Source: Proteromonas lacertae (lineage: Eukaryota > Sar > Bigyra > Opalinata > Proteromonadidae). Taken from it: DNA of 64,000 bases. The translations under genes were made by a program, and so were the position numbers. Under the pieces are notes generated by a model, which saw only the letters and a program-made list of their open reading frames with translations, was not told the DNA's origin and did not search any database. The stretch lies in contig NGBS01000598.1 in NCBI GenBank assembly GCA_002245135.1, positions 62,001 through 126,000 on the forward strand, read 5' to 3'. Position 1 is the first letter of the stretch. Every line of letters begins with the position of its first letter. Below are positions 47,476 to 58,958 of the stretch, one piece after another.

Positions 47476-48161
47476 ATTTTTGAAAAAATGGGTGTTTGAA
47501 AATTTGTGGGTACAAAAAATGAATCTCATTTATAATTTTTAAGATTATAATTGTATTATGAGGTGAAAAAGGTTAATTTGTTTGAAAAATAACATAATAG
47601 CATAAGCGGTATAATATTTGTAAGACAATATTACATCAAAGAAAGTCAAATACGGCAATGGACGGAAAGGAGGTTATTTTATATGCGAAAGATTTAGCTA
47701 ATTATTTAAACTGTACCAAAAGAAATGGATTTAGAAAGATTTGTTGCTATGTTAAGTATCAACTAGAAAGAAATAAAGAGAAGAAATATATTAACATAAA
47801 GAAAGCAGTATAACATGTTTGGAGGGAAGAATCTATGAAAATAACACAAGACAATCAGAGCTTATGTTTAATTAATTAACATCATTATAATTGAAATGAT
47901 ATAAATTCACTTCTAAATACATAATAATAATAGAGTTATATACCAAAATTCTTTTTCTTTTTCCTCCTACTCTCTATTGTGTGAATTCCTACTCTTTTTC
48001 ATAATTAATCTAACTTATACTAATGTTTGGCTTGTAACACAACTACCATTTAAGTACAATTACTTCAATTATGCAATCTGACTTGTTATTTTTTAAATAT
48101 ATTTTTAAAGATATATATTTAATTACAACATTATATATAGATTTAGGTTATACTACAAATA
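47476..48161. other. Mostly gene-free spacer
   Basis: AT-rich. One small plus-strand frame near 47660-47813 (MDGKEVILYAKDLANYL) has slight coding character but no recognised family. Nothing else supported. Confidence 0.4.
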
Positions 48162-48350
48162 TTAAACTATACATAAATGATGTAATGAATGGTGAGTTTT
48201 ATTATAGCATTCTAAACTGTCATTGAAATGCATATAAATATTAATCACATATCTTCTTATTTCTATTGTAAAACCTCCAAATACTCTATCTTCACACCAA
48301 GGTATATGACCTATTATTATGATAGAAAATAAAAGTATAGCCATCATCAT
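48162..48350 (-). CDS. Possible small secreted protein
   Basis: 62 residues: a hydrophobic N-terminus (MMAILLFSIIIIGHIPW) resembling a signal peptide or anchor, then FGGFTIEIRRYVINIYMHFN with one Cys on each side. No introns or family match; may be a relic of an intronless glycan-type gene. Confidence 0.25.
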   Translation of the reverse strand: MMMAILLFSIIIIGHIPWCEDRVFGGFTIEIRRYVINIYMHFNDSLECYNKTHHSLHHLCIV

Positions 48351-49145
48351 CTTTTTTAAGTAATTATGACATTACCAAATACATTTGTCTTTTGTATCAC
48401 TTTTTCATTTTTTATTTATCCAATTATCTTCTTGTCTACATTATATTCATAATAAATATTTTTGTATATCAATTTTAAATGATTTCTTTTACTTACAATT
48501 GCTTATGTTGAAGAGTTTTAATCACTATTTTTCTTCAATTTTATAATTATTATGATTAATACATTAATTAGCCTATATTCATGAATTTAGGGATTAAATA
48601 GTGAATAAGGTTCATTTACTTTCAGCATTCAGATATATTTTTTGTACGTGATAGATACATGTTAGTTTGTTGTGTGATGTACCATATTTTGCATATTTTG
48701 TATGGCTGCATATAATTAGTAACATTAAACTATTAAAATAGTGCATATGAAAATAAGACTTAGTTCTATAGTATGTTTGGGACTTTAAAAGCAACAGCAT
48801 CTCCATCAACAAGAACTCTTTAAAGCCTTATCAGCGATCCGTGATCACTTCAAGAGAAGTCCTGGAAATCAGCATGTCTTTGATAATCACTACCTCCGAG
48901 ACTTTAAGAAGAGAAGATATCTCCGACACTCCATCACGAACTAAACTCGTTAGGACTGTGGCACGTTGGGCCAGAGTTCCATTTATATACTATATATACT
49001 AATTGTTAACTCGGAATTTCCCTTTTCAGAACAAACTACTATATATATGATTATGAACATTCTTAATTAAATATGGTAGCTAGTACATTAGCTTTGTATT
49101 CTCCTCATATTTCGATACTTATATCATAATATTTTAACTAAATCC

Positions 49146-50063
49146 TATACTATTTTTACTTTTTTAACTCTTATTTGTATTATATTTTCTCTCTCATCTG
49201 CAATACAGACTGTCCAGTTTCCAATTAATCCTTCGACAATATAGGGATAAATTGCCTTATATAACCTATATTAGAGTTGATCCTAATTTCTGAATAATTG
49301 TATATACAGCCTGTTATCCAATGAATACTCACTGAAGCAATCCTTGTTAAATTCCTTATCAACAATTTTGGCCATTTCCAAGTATAATCACAACAATTAT
49401 TCTATATTATGCACATATATATCATAATATGATACATAATATCTTTTGAATATTTTTTCTTGAAAAATATATGTATCATATTTTCTATTATGTTTTTCAT
49501 CTAATCCTTTTATCATATTATATATATTTTCATCATTTTTAGGCCATAATATTTCATCTAAATCTGTCATAATTAGGCAATCTGTTTTATAGAGACTTCT
49601 ATAGAAACAATCATTCAATTTTAATCTTTGCGCATAAGTATTGTATTTTGCATAATCTATATCAAAATTGTTATCAAACTGAATAACTTCTGCTATTCCT
49701 TTTTGTGTATAATATTTTAATGCTTTTGATACATTTTTAGAGCATGATGTCTTATAAAAAATAAAGTGATCTACACCAAATAGTATGTAATATTCTATCA
49801 TTTGTATAAGCATATTATAAGAATTTAAATTTATCATTTTCCCTACACAAATATTATGTAATATTCTCTACAGTAATTTTATATTGCATTTTGTCATTAA
49901 CTGTTATTATGTGATTTATATTAATTTTATGATTATTTAGACTAATTTTTTTGGGAATAAGATTAGTAAATATCAATAAATTATTAACAGTATTATCTTT
50001 AGATAAATTCTTTAATAGTTTTATATTGCATTTTTTACAGTGCTGTATAACAAACCGGCGCAA
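49146..50063 (-). pseudogene. GT92-family glycosyltransferase, frameshifted (right copy)
   Basis: Mirror of 37791-38708, with the same frames, the same frameshifts and no amino-acid difference that I can see in the two longest pieces (49397-49837 and 49854-50063). Breakage therefore predates the inverted duplication. Confidence 0.75.
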
Positions 50064-50232
50064 ATATTCAAACTATTTATATTATCAAAAAAGTATACTG
50101 CAGAGGTAGGTCATATAACAAAGTAAGTATAAAAGTAACAATTTTTCATCAAGACAAGTAAGAATATACATTTAGTTTGTTTTAAAAGTGTCTGGTAGAC
50201 AAACGGCCACTTATGACAAACGGCGCACAACA
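50049..50232. mobile_element. Partial fold-back element (right copy)
   Basis: Mirror of 37622-37805; the outer end reads GGCGCACAACA. Confidence 0.85.
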
Positions 50233-50549
50233 CCAATGATTTAATAATTAGTTATGAAATCTTAATCTTTCTTCAATGATGTTCTTTTCATCGATACCAT
50301 AACTCCTTAACATTATGGTTTTTCTACTCTCTTCTTCTTGATGGTTTGGCTAAGTAAATCTTTATTTTTTAAGATTTATATCATTTAAATGTGTAATTAC
50401 TCAATATTTATAATACTTTATAGTATATGAAACTATAGGGATATCATATTACCCCCTTTCGCATCGAAAAAACTTGTGGATTTATTTAATAGCGTTATGT
50501 TAGAGAAGTAAAATATTAACTACTTCAAAATGTTTTGGAAAACGTGATT

Positions 50550-50790
50550 AAAATAAAATATTCAGATTATTGCATATGGTAAAAGCCAAAGTCAATTCAG
50601 ATTCTGTCAACAAAGGTCTATTTAAATTCATAACCTTCAATGCAGTCAGTACCACAATATTAGACTCACCAGAATTTAGAAGGTTTTGCTTCAAACTAGG
50701 ATAAAGTATAACTCGAAGAGAGGTTTATAATGATTATTTATTTTCAGAAACTGAGAAAGTAAGAGACTTATTGAAGACAAATCATTAATA
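50550..50790 (+). pseudogene. Second hAT fragment (right copy)
   Basis: Mirror of the fragment at 37080-37330: FNAVSTTILDSPEFRRFC region of an older hAT transposase. Confidence 0.65.
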
Positions 50791-51730
50791 TCCAGAAATA
50801 GAGATTTATTATTATAATTACATTAGTATTTGTTTTTTAGAGATAGTAATCAATATAAATTAATCATCATGTTTATAAATATGTTAAATATCACTATTGA
50901 GTAGTTTGTAGATGAATTTTAATTAATCAGAATAGATATTTATACAATTTCAACCAATCTTAGTCATAACTATAGTAACTAAAGTAAAACAAGAAGCAGG
51001 AATAATATTTTATATAGTATGGTAGTTTATTCTGTAATAATGATTTGTAGTTATGAATATATATATAAATAAAAGCAATAATGTCATATAGATAATCTAA
51101 ACATTTTCAATAAAAATATCCTTCTTTTAAATAATAATAAAACTCTATTTATCCTAACCAAGTTTTACATAACTTCATATCTTCAGTAATGTAAATATTT
51201 CATTAGGCTTTAAAAATAATCTTTTTTCTAATTTAATTTATATAGACTTTCATATATTGGTGCATATCTATATAGATCAATTTTTTTTATATGATTCACT
51301 CTAAATTTTCTATAATTTATATCATTATTTAAAGATTTACCTATAATACCACTGTGATGTTTATTAGAATAATCATCACATAGGCGTTGCAGCTTTAATC
51401 AATGTCATATTTTTCCACCCATACATAACCTCCTAAATCAAATTCAATATGATTAAATTAATTGAAAAGTAATTTCCATTTTATCAATGAATCTTCCTTT
51501 TCTAGTTGCAAGATATCCTTTTCAATTAATTCAATCATATTATTAGTTTCTCCATCTTATATCATCATCAATAATTAAGATGTATGAATTTATATTTTTG
51601 TTATATAATAATGTTATAAAATGTGATAAATCTGATGAAATTAGTATAGAATAATATTTATCATAATTCTGTTTCAGTAATAAATACTGTTTCATATCTT
51701 TCTGTAACCCTTCTTTTATTACTCTAGAAT

Positions 51731-54104
51731 CAGGGTTGTATAAATCGGTCGTAGGTCAATAAACAAATGTTGACCGACACCAGGCTGTAGTAACTATTAG
51801 CTGACCTCCTCCTAAACATGTGATATTAATAATATTATCTAACTGTACATATTGAATTCAAGGTCTATATATCATTCTATAAAATACCGAATTAACCGTC
51901 GGTCGATGCGCTTTTTTCTTTCTTCATAATTGAATCTAACCTTACCGATGAGTTATTCTATTGTGTTATATATGTAATATAAAGTATAGAATGATTATAA
52001 AAATTTGAAAGAAAAAATGGCATACTTTTGCTTAATCATTTCTTAAAATTATTATAAATGTATCTAATATAATCTATCATTATATATTCTAGGAGTATAG
52101 TTTTACCAATTGGAGCGGCTAGTGAAGTTATTGCCTTAAAAGAGGCAAATATGCTTGAACATCTTAATTTTAACTTTTACAAAACCTTTTGGTATAATAT
52201 GTTAAAGATAAAAAGCCTTGATAAATGCATTTGCATATTTTGTGGTGTTCGATATGCTTGTAACGTGAAAAATGGAAAGGCTGTCAAACTTCACCAAATT
52301 AGTTCACATAATTATGTAGATGAAGATGTAAAGATAAACAATGATGAGATAAAACAAAGCTTATTTTATTTCATCACTTACGATCATATAAGCACTACTG
52401 TGTTAGACAGTAGTAGTTTTCGTAGATTCTGCAATAAATTAGGATATAAGCCACCAAGAAGAGTGGTATATAATGACTTTTTAATTAAAAGAAACACAGA
52501 AATTATTGTATATTATTTTTATATTTTTTATAGGATAAATTAAAGAAAGATTTAAATGGTAAACACGTCGCACTTGCTATAGATGGGTGGAAATCGGAGC
52601 GTTCCAGTGAACTAGTAGGTATTAGTGGATGTTATTTCAACGATTTGTTTGAATTAGTTACAGTAACACTTGGTGTTGTAGAAGTTGTTAATGAAAAGGC
52701 AGACACAATTACAGACACAATAAATTTCATAAAAGAAATGTATGGATTTGAAATAACTTCAGTTACTTCAGACAATGGAAAGAATATGGTGAAAGGTATA
52801 AGAGATGCATGTGTAACAAATGTAAGATGTATGAACCATAGCCTTCAACTTGCTATTAATGGGGCTATGGTTCAAGGAGGAGTTATAGATATTAATGTAA
52901 AAGTATTTGTAGATCTAGGTAAACAACTAAGAACCGTCGTAAACAAAATAAGCTCAATTTATGTATACCTACTTTAACGACAACTCGGTGGAATAGTTTA
53001 TATATTATGTTAAAGAAATTTTATGAAAGTAAAGAAATATTGCATCAATATTATGAAGAAAAAACAAATGAATACAAAAACAATCTTAAACAGTATAACC
53101 AAGAAAAACTTATAGGTATAGTTAATGCCATAAAACCAAAAGAAGATGAGTTGCTAAAATTTATCTCTTCCCCTACCAATATAGCGTATGTTATTCTAGA
53201 TAAACTATGTGATATACTCGAACCATTATACAAACTTACTAAGATATTGGAAGATAGAAACATGACTATGGGAATGGCTGTATTACATTATAAACAGACT
53301 TTATTTGAGTTCAAAACAGGTTATCCAACAAAGATACAGGAATATGCTGAGAGTATCAAAATTAATATGATAGAAAGACTAAATAATATATGTAATGATA
53401 GTGATTTGCCTCTGTTGTGCTGCATGTTAGACCCTAGAGTGAAATCATTCATTCTTCATAGTACTCTAGGGTTTAGCGATTCAGAATTTGAAAAATCTAA
53501 AAGTTTATTAATTAATTCATTGAATTATATAAATACTGAAATCGAAGAAACATATTCAATAGAAGAAACTACATTAGATAAATATCTTGAAAAAGCAGTA
53601 AAAAGAAAGAGATTAATTATGCCAAATGAAGTACAAGAATAATTGCAATATGATATTCATTACAGCACCTCTGAAACCATTGGAAATATCTGGCTATCAT
53701 TAAAGTCCAAGTTTCCTAGGGTATACATACTTGCCAAGAACAGTTTAAACATACTGGACAAATAAGTAACTTATCCAAATCAAATTTATCATGTGATAGA
53801 TTACAAATGAAACTGATGATTAGTAGAAATAAATAAGAACATAATTATATAAAATACCTAATTATTGTTGAGTATTAAATTGTAAATCTTTATAAAAAGT
53901 TAAAAATTATTTAATTGAATTGAAAATATATGAATCAAGTATTAAAATATATTATATGATAGTTTTTATGAAGGGAAAATTAGTATATAATGAAATAAAA
54001 TAGATTTTATAATATTCGGCTTGTAAGGCTTGACCGACCGACGGTTAAGGCAAAACCTATAGGTTTTGACCTATCTCCGTCGGTAACCGATTAATACAAC
54101 CCTG
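51731..54104 (+). mobile_element. hAT transposon, both ends present
   Basis: Begins CAGGGTTGTATAAATCGGT and ends with the reverse complement of CAGGGTTGTATTAATCGGT, the CAGGG-type terminal repeat of hAT elements, with several internal ACCGACGG motifs. 2,374 bp. The flanks (TCTAGAAT left, ATTTAGAA right) do not form a clean 8-bp duplication, which suggests a rearranged insertion or mutation. Confidence 0.8.
52151..53642 (+). pseudogene. hAT transposase relic (right copy)
   Basis: Mirror of 34215-35706: BED finger (52151-52526), 26-nt intron, DGWKS and SDNGKNMVKG core (to 52977), frameshift, C-terminal helices (53007-53642). One codon differs from the left copy (Lys in place of Asn at about position 52698). 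The shared frameshift means neither copy should make active transposase. Confidence 0.85.
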
Positions 54105-54179
54105 ATTTAGAATGTTACAAACTAATCTGTTTAGATAATAATATTTACTATTATTATTTCTTTATCTTTAACATTCTAA

Positions 54180-55230
54180 TATTGTAATCTGGTAATTGAC
54201 ACTGTAAGACTTTGCAGCTATCGCTAACATTGATCATCATACCGACAGCTCTCAGGATAACTCCCAGAAGATGGATTACTATCTAGGCATCGTCAAGGAT
54301 ATATTCAACACTCTGCGGAATGTTTACAATCATAAGATGAGCATAGACAGGACACCATCAGCATCAATGTCGGAAGGCTCTTGGAGTTTAAGTTTCACAC
54401 CTAGAGATACTGACGAATCTCTAAGGCTTATTAAGAGTGGTTTCCGATTGTAGTCAACACTGAGGTAAAGAAGGTACTGGAGGAAGTAGCTGACACAGTA
54501 GTGAAACAAGTATCAGGAGAGCTGATGAAGGAGGAGGAATGGATCCTAGTACGAGTGTTGATCGTATGGATGTCTGAATCATCAGGAGAAGTCAATTTGC
54601 ATTTTCATAAGATACTCTACCATGCTTACACTTCAAACAATATCTACCTATAAGAAGCTTCACTAAGAAGGCTAATGGAAAGTACTTAGCTCATTGTGAT
54701 GAATGTAGTTGCCTTGAAAGCCAATGATACTTTAACCTAAAGCAACTACAACGCCAACATCATCAACATCAACAAAGCCTTCACAACTATCACAACTTAA
54801 GAGACTCCAAGGAGCCTTTGAATGGTTTATATTGAAGTCTGAATTAGATTATTTTTATATGAAACATATATGTCAGTAATATAATATAATTACACATATT
54901 ATAGGAAGGAGTAGAAAAATGAAAAATAAATTCTCTATCTTTTTAGGTTTATCTTCCAGATTGACAGATTGACAGATTGACAGAAAATCAATCATTAGGT
55001 AATGTAAGAAGCTCTAAACATAGTAAGAAAAACATACCTGAAGAAGCCTACAGAGATTGTTAATATTACTAATCAGAGATGGTAACTTGTTAATAATTGC
55101 AAAGACCCGATTCCACGATAGGCTTCTACGATTCTATTAAAAGCCCTTTATAAGGTTACCTTCGTAGTAAAGAGAGTCAAGAGCGTGATTAGATTCAATA
55201 AAACTTGCTAAAACACTGTGACATGAGTAT
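54180..55230. mobile_element. GC-richer element block, degenerate
   Basis: Base composition and codon style match the element at 38857-43338. Coding traces include MDYYLGIVKDIFNTLRNVY and VLEEVADTVVKQVSGELMKE in different frames, and TILLKALYKVTFVVKRV at the right edge, homologous to the segment before 41829. It ends with ACACTGTGACATGAG next to the first acyltransferase gene. An AT-rich stretch at about 54830-55000 interrupts it. Confidence 0.5.
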
Positions 55231-55235
55231 ATGTA

Positions 55236-57053
55236 ATGTATTATTTAAAATATACAACAAGAAAAATGAAGTATAGATATGATATTGATGGACTGCGAGG
55301 GATTGCTATGATTTTTGTATTCGTTTATCATTATAACAAAAGAATATTAAATGGAGGTTTTATAGGAGTTGATATTTTCTTTTGTATATCTGGATATATA
55401 ATTTCATTTAAGCATTGTAGAGAAATAAAAAATAATTATTCATATTTCTGTTTTTATATGAGAAGAATAGAAAGAATTGTTCCACAATCATATTTTGTTT
55501 TAATCTTTATACAAATATTTATATATAGTTTCCTAGATAACAATCCCAAAGACATACAAGCAGATGTACAATATTCTCTTTGTTTTATGAGTAATGTTCA
55601 TTTTTATTACAAAAGAATAAATTATCTATTTACATCTCAAGCAGTTTCTCCTTTATTACATTTTTGGTCTTTAGCAATAGAAATGCAGTTTTATTCTACT
55701 TATCCTATATTTCATTACTTAAAAATACTTAGGGTATTTGTCATATCATTGTTATCATTTTCATATAGTATATATATATCTTCTAATAATCCTAGTTATT
55801 CTTATTTTAGTTTCTTTACTAGATTATGGGAATTTCTATATGGTTATATTATAAATCAGATAAATATTAAACCAAATAGTAAATTGTTAATAGCAAGTGG
55901 ATATTTATGTTTTGCTTTATTAATACAAATGGCTATATTATATAACAATATGATGAATTATCCTAGCTTTTATGCATTGTTTCCTATGATTTGTGTTTCT
56001 CCGATAATTATTTACAATGGCAAAAGTGTATGGTCCATAAATGAAGCACTATGCAATAAACTACTTACAATAATAGGTATATTATCATACTCAATATACT
56101 TATGGCATTTTCTGGTAATTAGGATGTATAAACAAAAAGGTATAATTATTACTTATACACAATTAATTCTATTCACATTAGTATCTTTTTCTGTAGATTA
56201 TTATATCAATAAAATAAACAAAATGTATAAATATTTTGCATTTAATATAGTTATAATGATAGGATTAATAATATACTATAATTCTTTAAAAGAAATTCAA
56301 TACAATGTATCTACAGTTCCTCCTTTATACAGTGATTATGGAAATATTATGGTTAAATGTATTAAAATGCAATGTAAATACAATATTAAGGATAATATTT
56401 TTAATAAAAGAAAACATTATCTATTATTAGGAGATTCTCATCTTATAGTATTAATGCCAATATTTAAAAAAATAGTAAATTACTACAATGGAGATATTTT
56501 ATTTTTATGGATTACAAAAACTACACTATTATCAGATGGATATTCATCTTTATTTACAAAATATTCAAATGAATTAAAGAATTATTACATACACAGCATA
56601 TACATATGCAATAGAATACACAATAATTCTACATATATTCAAAAACATATCATATCTTCCATTCAATCGCTATATAAAATAACTTACAAAGTATTTTTTA
56701 TAGAAGATGTACCAAAATTAGAGTTTAATCCTTATAAATGTGTAGTTTACTATAATCAGAGTTGCATATGTATATTACATCACAATTGCACGTATCTACA
56801 ATATAATTATATAAAGAATCATATTAAATCTTTCTTTATATCATTTATTACTGATATATGCAATAAGAATAAATGTAAATTACTACACGGTAATACATTA
56901 ATGTATATTGATTATGATCATTTATCTCTAGAATACGTTGATTTAATATCTGCTAAACTAATACATTATTTTTATTCTACAAATTATAGTAATAAAAATA
57001 ATGTAATTGACCATTTCTGTATATCATATATGAATAATTCAAGAAAATGTTAA
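55236..57053 (+). CDS. Acyltransferase-3 membrane protein with C-terminal SGNH domain
   Basis: 605 residues (or 595 from the ATG at 55266). The N-terminal part has about ten transmembrane helices beginning YDIDGLRGIAMIFVFVYHYN, which contains the conserved Arg and the catalytic His of the OafA/YrhL family, then GGFIGVDIFFCISGYI. The C-terminal soluble part carries SGNH block I (YLLLGDSHLIVL) and the late DxxH (YIDYDHLSLEYV). The family transfers acetyl or other acyl groups from the cytosolic side to surface sugars, with the SGNH domain completing transfer outside. No introns; 22 bp to the next gene. OafA-SGNH proteins are chiefly bacterial, with scattered eukaryotic and giant-virus members. 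Confidence 0.9.
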   Translation: MYYLKYTTRKMKYRYDIDGLRGIAMIFVFVYHYNKRILNGGFIGVDIFFCISGYIISFKHCREIKNNYSYFCFYMRRIERIVPQSYFVLIFIQIFIYSFLDNNPKDIQADVQYSLCFMSNVHFYYKRINYLFTSQAVSPLLHFWSLAIEMQFYSTYPIFHYLKILRVFVISLLSFSYSIYISSNNPSYSYFSFFTRLWEFLYGYIINQINIKPNSKLLIASGYLCFALLIQMAILYNNMMNYPSFYALFPMICVSPIIIYNGKSVWSINEALCNKLLTIIGILSYSIYLWHFLVIRMYKQKGIIITYTQLILFTLVSFSVDYYINKINKMYKYFAFNIVIMIGLIIYYNSLKEIQYNVSTVPPLYSDYGNIMVKCIKMQCKYNIKDNIFNKRKHYLLLGDSHLIVLMPIFKKIVNYYNGDILFLWITKTTLLSDGYSSLFTKYSNELKNYYIHSIYICNRIHNNSTYIQKHIISSIQSLYKITYKVFFIEDVPKLEFNPYKCVVYYNQSCICILHHNCTYLQYNYIKNHIKSFFISFITDICNKNKCKLLHGNTLMYIDYDHLSLEYVDLISAKLIHYFYSTNYSNKNNVIDHFCISYMNNSRKC

Positions 57054-57075
57054 GTATTATCTTAAATCAGCATGT

Positions 57076-58115
57076 ATGAGATTAAAAATAACATTTATAT
57101 TGCTTTTTCTGTATTTAAATTCATTATTGTTAGTATTTCATTTTCTTCATACTAATAACCATTATATAAAACTAAATATTTTGTTCATTTTCCCAATTAT
57201 TGGAAATCATGGTCCTGCAACATTAGCAAAATCATATATCAAAACGATTCAAAAATTATCAAATAATCAATTCATGAAGAAATATTTCACATTAATTGTA
57301 AAAAGACATATAACACTTTCCCATTATGTATCATTTGTAAATAAATCATATAATCTAGCATGGTTTTTATTCGCAGATTATTTTAGTTACTTAAATCAAA
57401 AATCAGATTATATTAATTTTAAAAACACTATATACGGTCCAATGGTAAGTCCAAGAAAATGGTATTCATTTCCAATGAATGATACATATGAAGTAAATTG
57501 GAGTTATTGTATAAACAAATTATTTGCATATGTTGTTCAGTCTCAAAGAGTAAAATTACATCTTTTAAGTCATTCAGAAAAATTGAAAAGAAATATATTG
57601 TATCTCATGGATGTCTTTTACCTAACAATTCATCTAATATAATTTCATGGAAAGATAGAGCAGTTGATGTATTAATATATGCAAAATTTGCTGATTTAAA
57701 TAAGGAAAATGAATTAAAACATTTAATACATGAATTGAAAATTAGAAATTATAGTATAATTTTAATTAGATATGGTAATCATACAAAAGATTCATTAATT
57801 AAAACAACATTAAATAGTAAAGTGTTAATATATTTTTCATTTTATGATTGTTGGCCATCATCGTTAATGGAAATGCAAAACCTAGGTATATATCCTATAG
57901 TTCAACAATGCGAATTTATTGATAATTATGGATTGTGTATTAAACATTTTCATTCTCATATAAATGAAATAGTTCATAAAGTTATGATTAGTTTATCATA
58001 TTACTATAATACAATAAAAATATCAAACCATTATATATCTAGAAATAATTGTTTAAATGTATTTAAAAATACATTAAAGAATATTTATTATAGAAAAACT
58101 AGAAATATTATATAA
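57076..58115 (+). pseudogene. GT4-like glycosyltransferase with one frameshift
   Basis: N-terminal signal-anchor helix (ITFILLFLYLNSLLLVF), then NILFIFPIIGNHGPATLAKS, the N-lobe start of a GT-B enzyme. Frame one runs to about 57590 (KLHLLSHSEKLKRN); the C-lobe continues in another frame from KYIVSHGCLLP through DVLIYAKFADLNKENEL to YDCWPSSLMEMQNLGIYPIV, which contains the SxxExxxxG donor-binding pattern of GT4. The change is at an A-rich run, so it may be a recent mutation or a sequencing indel. About 340 residues if continuous. It sits 8 bp before the next gene. Confidence 0.7.
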
Positions 58116-58123
58116 TTTGCTGA

Positions 58124-58951
58124 ATGATTAAATTACTACATACTATAATAATTTTAGTATTATTCTTCAACTGTTTAAATTATTATTCTAAAATATTTAA
58201 AATAATAATAATAACATTATATTTTCCTGTATTTAAACATCATCATACAGTTGATAAATATATATATTGGACAAAGCTTTTCTTAAATACAGTGAAATGC
58301 GATACATTTTTTTATACAAATCACATATTAAAGAATATTACTCCAAAATTAAGAAGAATACATGCTTTCTATTTTGATAATGTAACATCGATACCTATAA
58401 TTAAAAAATTAAACATAGAAAGCATGGTAAGAAGTAGATTACTTCAAATATATCACTCTAAAATAGCTTTAGTTTATTATATATCCACCAAATATAGAGC
58501 TAATATGTATTTTTTTAATGATATTAGTACATTTCACTTCAAAGAACTTGAAATAATCAACAAATATCCAAACACAAAATATTTAGAAAGAATATTTAGT
58601 AAAACAACTACTCCAATTTTGTTTACTATTAATCATAACCGATATTCTCCATATTTTATACAAGGCGGATGTTTTGGAGGCAAAAAACAAGCAATCAAGT
58701 ATTTGTATGAAAGTTATTATAATTATTTAAAGAAATACTATCGTAAATATGATGATGTTAATGTCACTGAAGAATATTTATTGGATTCATTGATTTATAG
58801 TATAAATGATTCTATATTAATTCCAAATAATCCAAATAAATGCAGAATATACAAAGGATCTAAGATTTGGTTTTATTATATTAATGTTATATCTGGTTAT
58901 CCAAGTAAATGTGTAAAGAGTATAAAATTAAGCCATTTGAATGAGTATTGA
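58124..58951 (+). CDS. HtrL/YibB-like putative glycan enzyme
   Basis: 275 residues with an N-terminal anchor (HTIIILVLFFNCLNYY). The pattern YIYWTKLFLNTVKCDTFFYT, IYHSKIALVYYISTKYRAN and YFIQGGCFGGKKQAIKYLYE, with a final TEEYLLDSLIYS, resembles the HtrL/YibB family, which is linked to lipopolysaccharide and surface-glycan loci; its GGxxGGxxxAI loop is the clearest match. No introns. Same strand as the GT4-like gene, and it converges on the second acyltransferase with an 8-bp gap. Biochemistry is unproven. Confidence 0.5.
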   Translation: MIKLLHTIIILVLFFNCLNYYSKIFKIIIITLYFPVFKHHHTVDKYIYWTKLFLNTVKCDTFFYTNHILKNITPKLRRIHAFYFDNVTSIPIIKKLNIESMVRSRLLQIYHSKIALVYYISTKYRANMYFFNDISTFHFKELEIINKYPNTKYLERIFSKTTTPILFTINHNRYSPYFIQGGCFGGKKQAIKYLYESYYNYLKKYYRKYDDVNVTEEYLLDSLIYSINDSILIPNNPNKCRIYKGSKIWFYYINVISGYPSKCVKSIKLSHLNEY

Positions 58952-58958
58952 TTTAAGG

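Larger units (their letters stand above)
48769..53986. repeat. Right arm of large inverted repeat
   Basis: Reverse complement of 33871-39086. The inner edge (TAGTATGTTTGGG) begins about 220 bp inside one end of the GC-richer element, so only that element's terminus is present here. The outer edge lies 118 bp short of the far end of the hAT element. Confidence 0.93.

Noticed and set aside
51731-54104. Intact, active hAT transposon
   Set aside because: Both ends are present, but the transposase has a frameshift shared with the left copy and no clean 8-bp target duplication, so I treat it as inactive.
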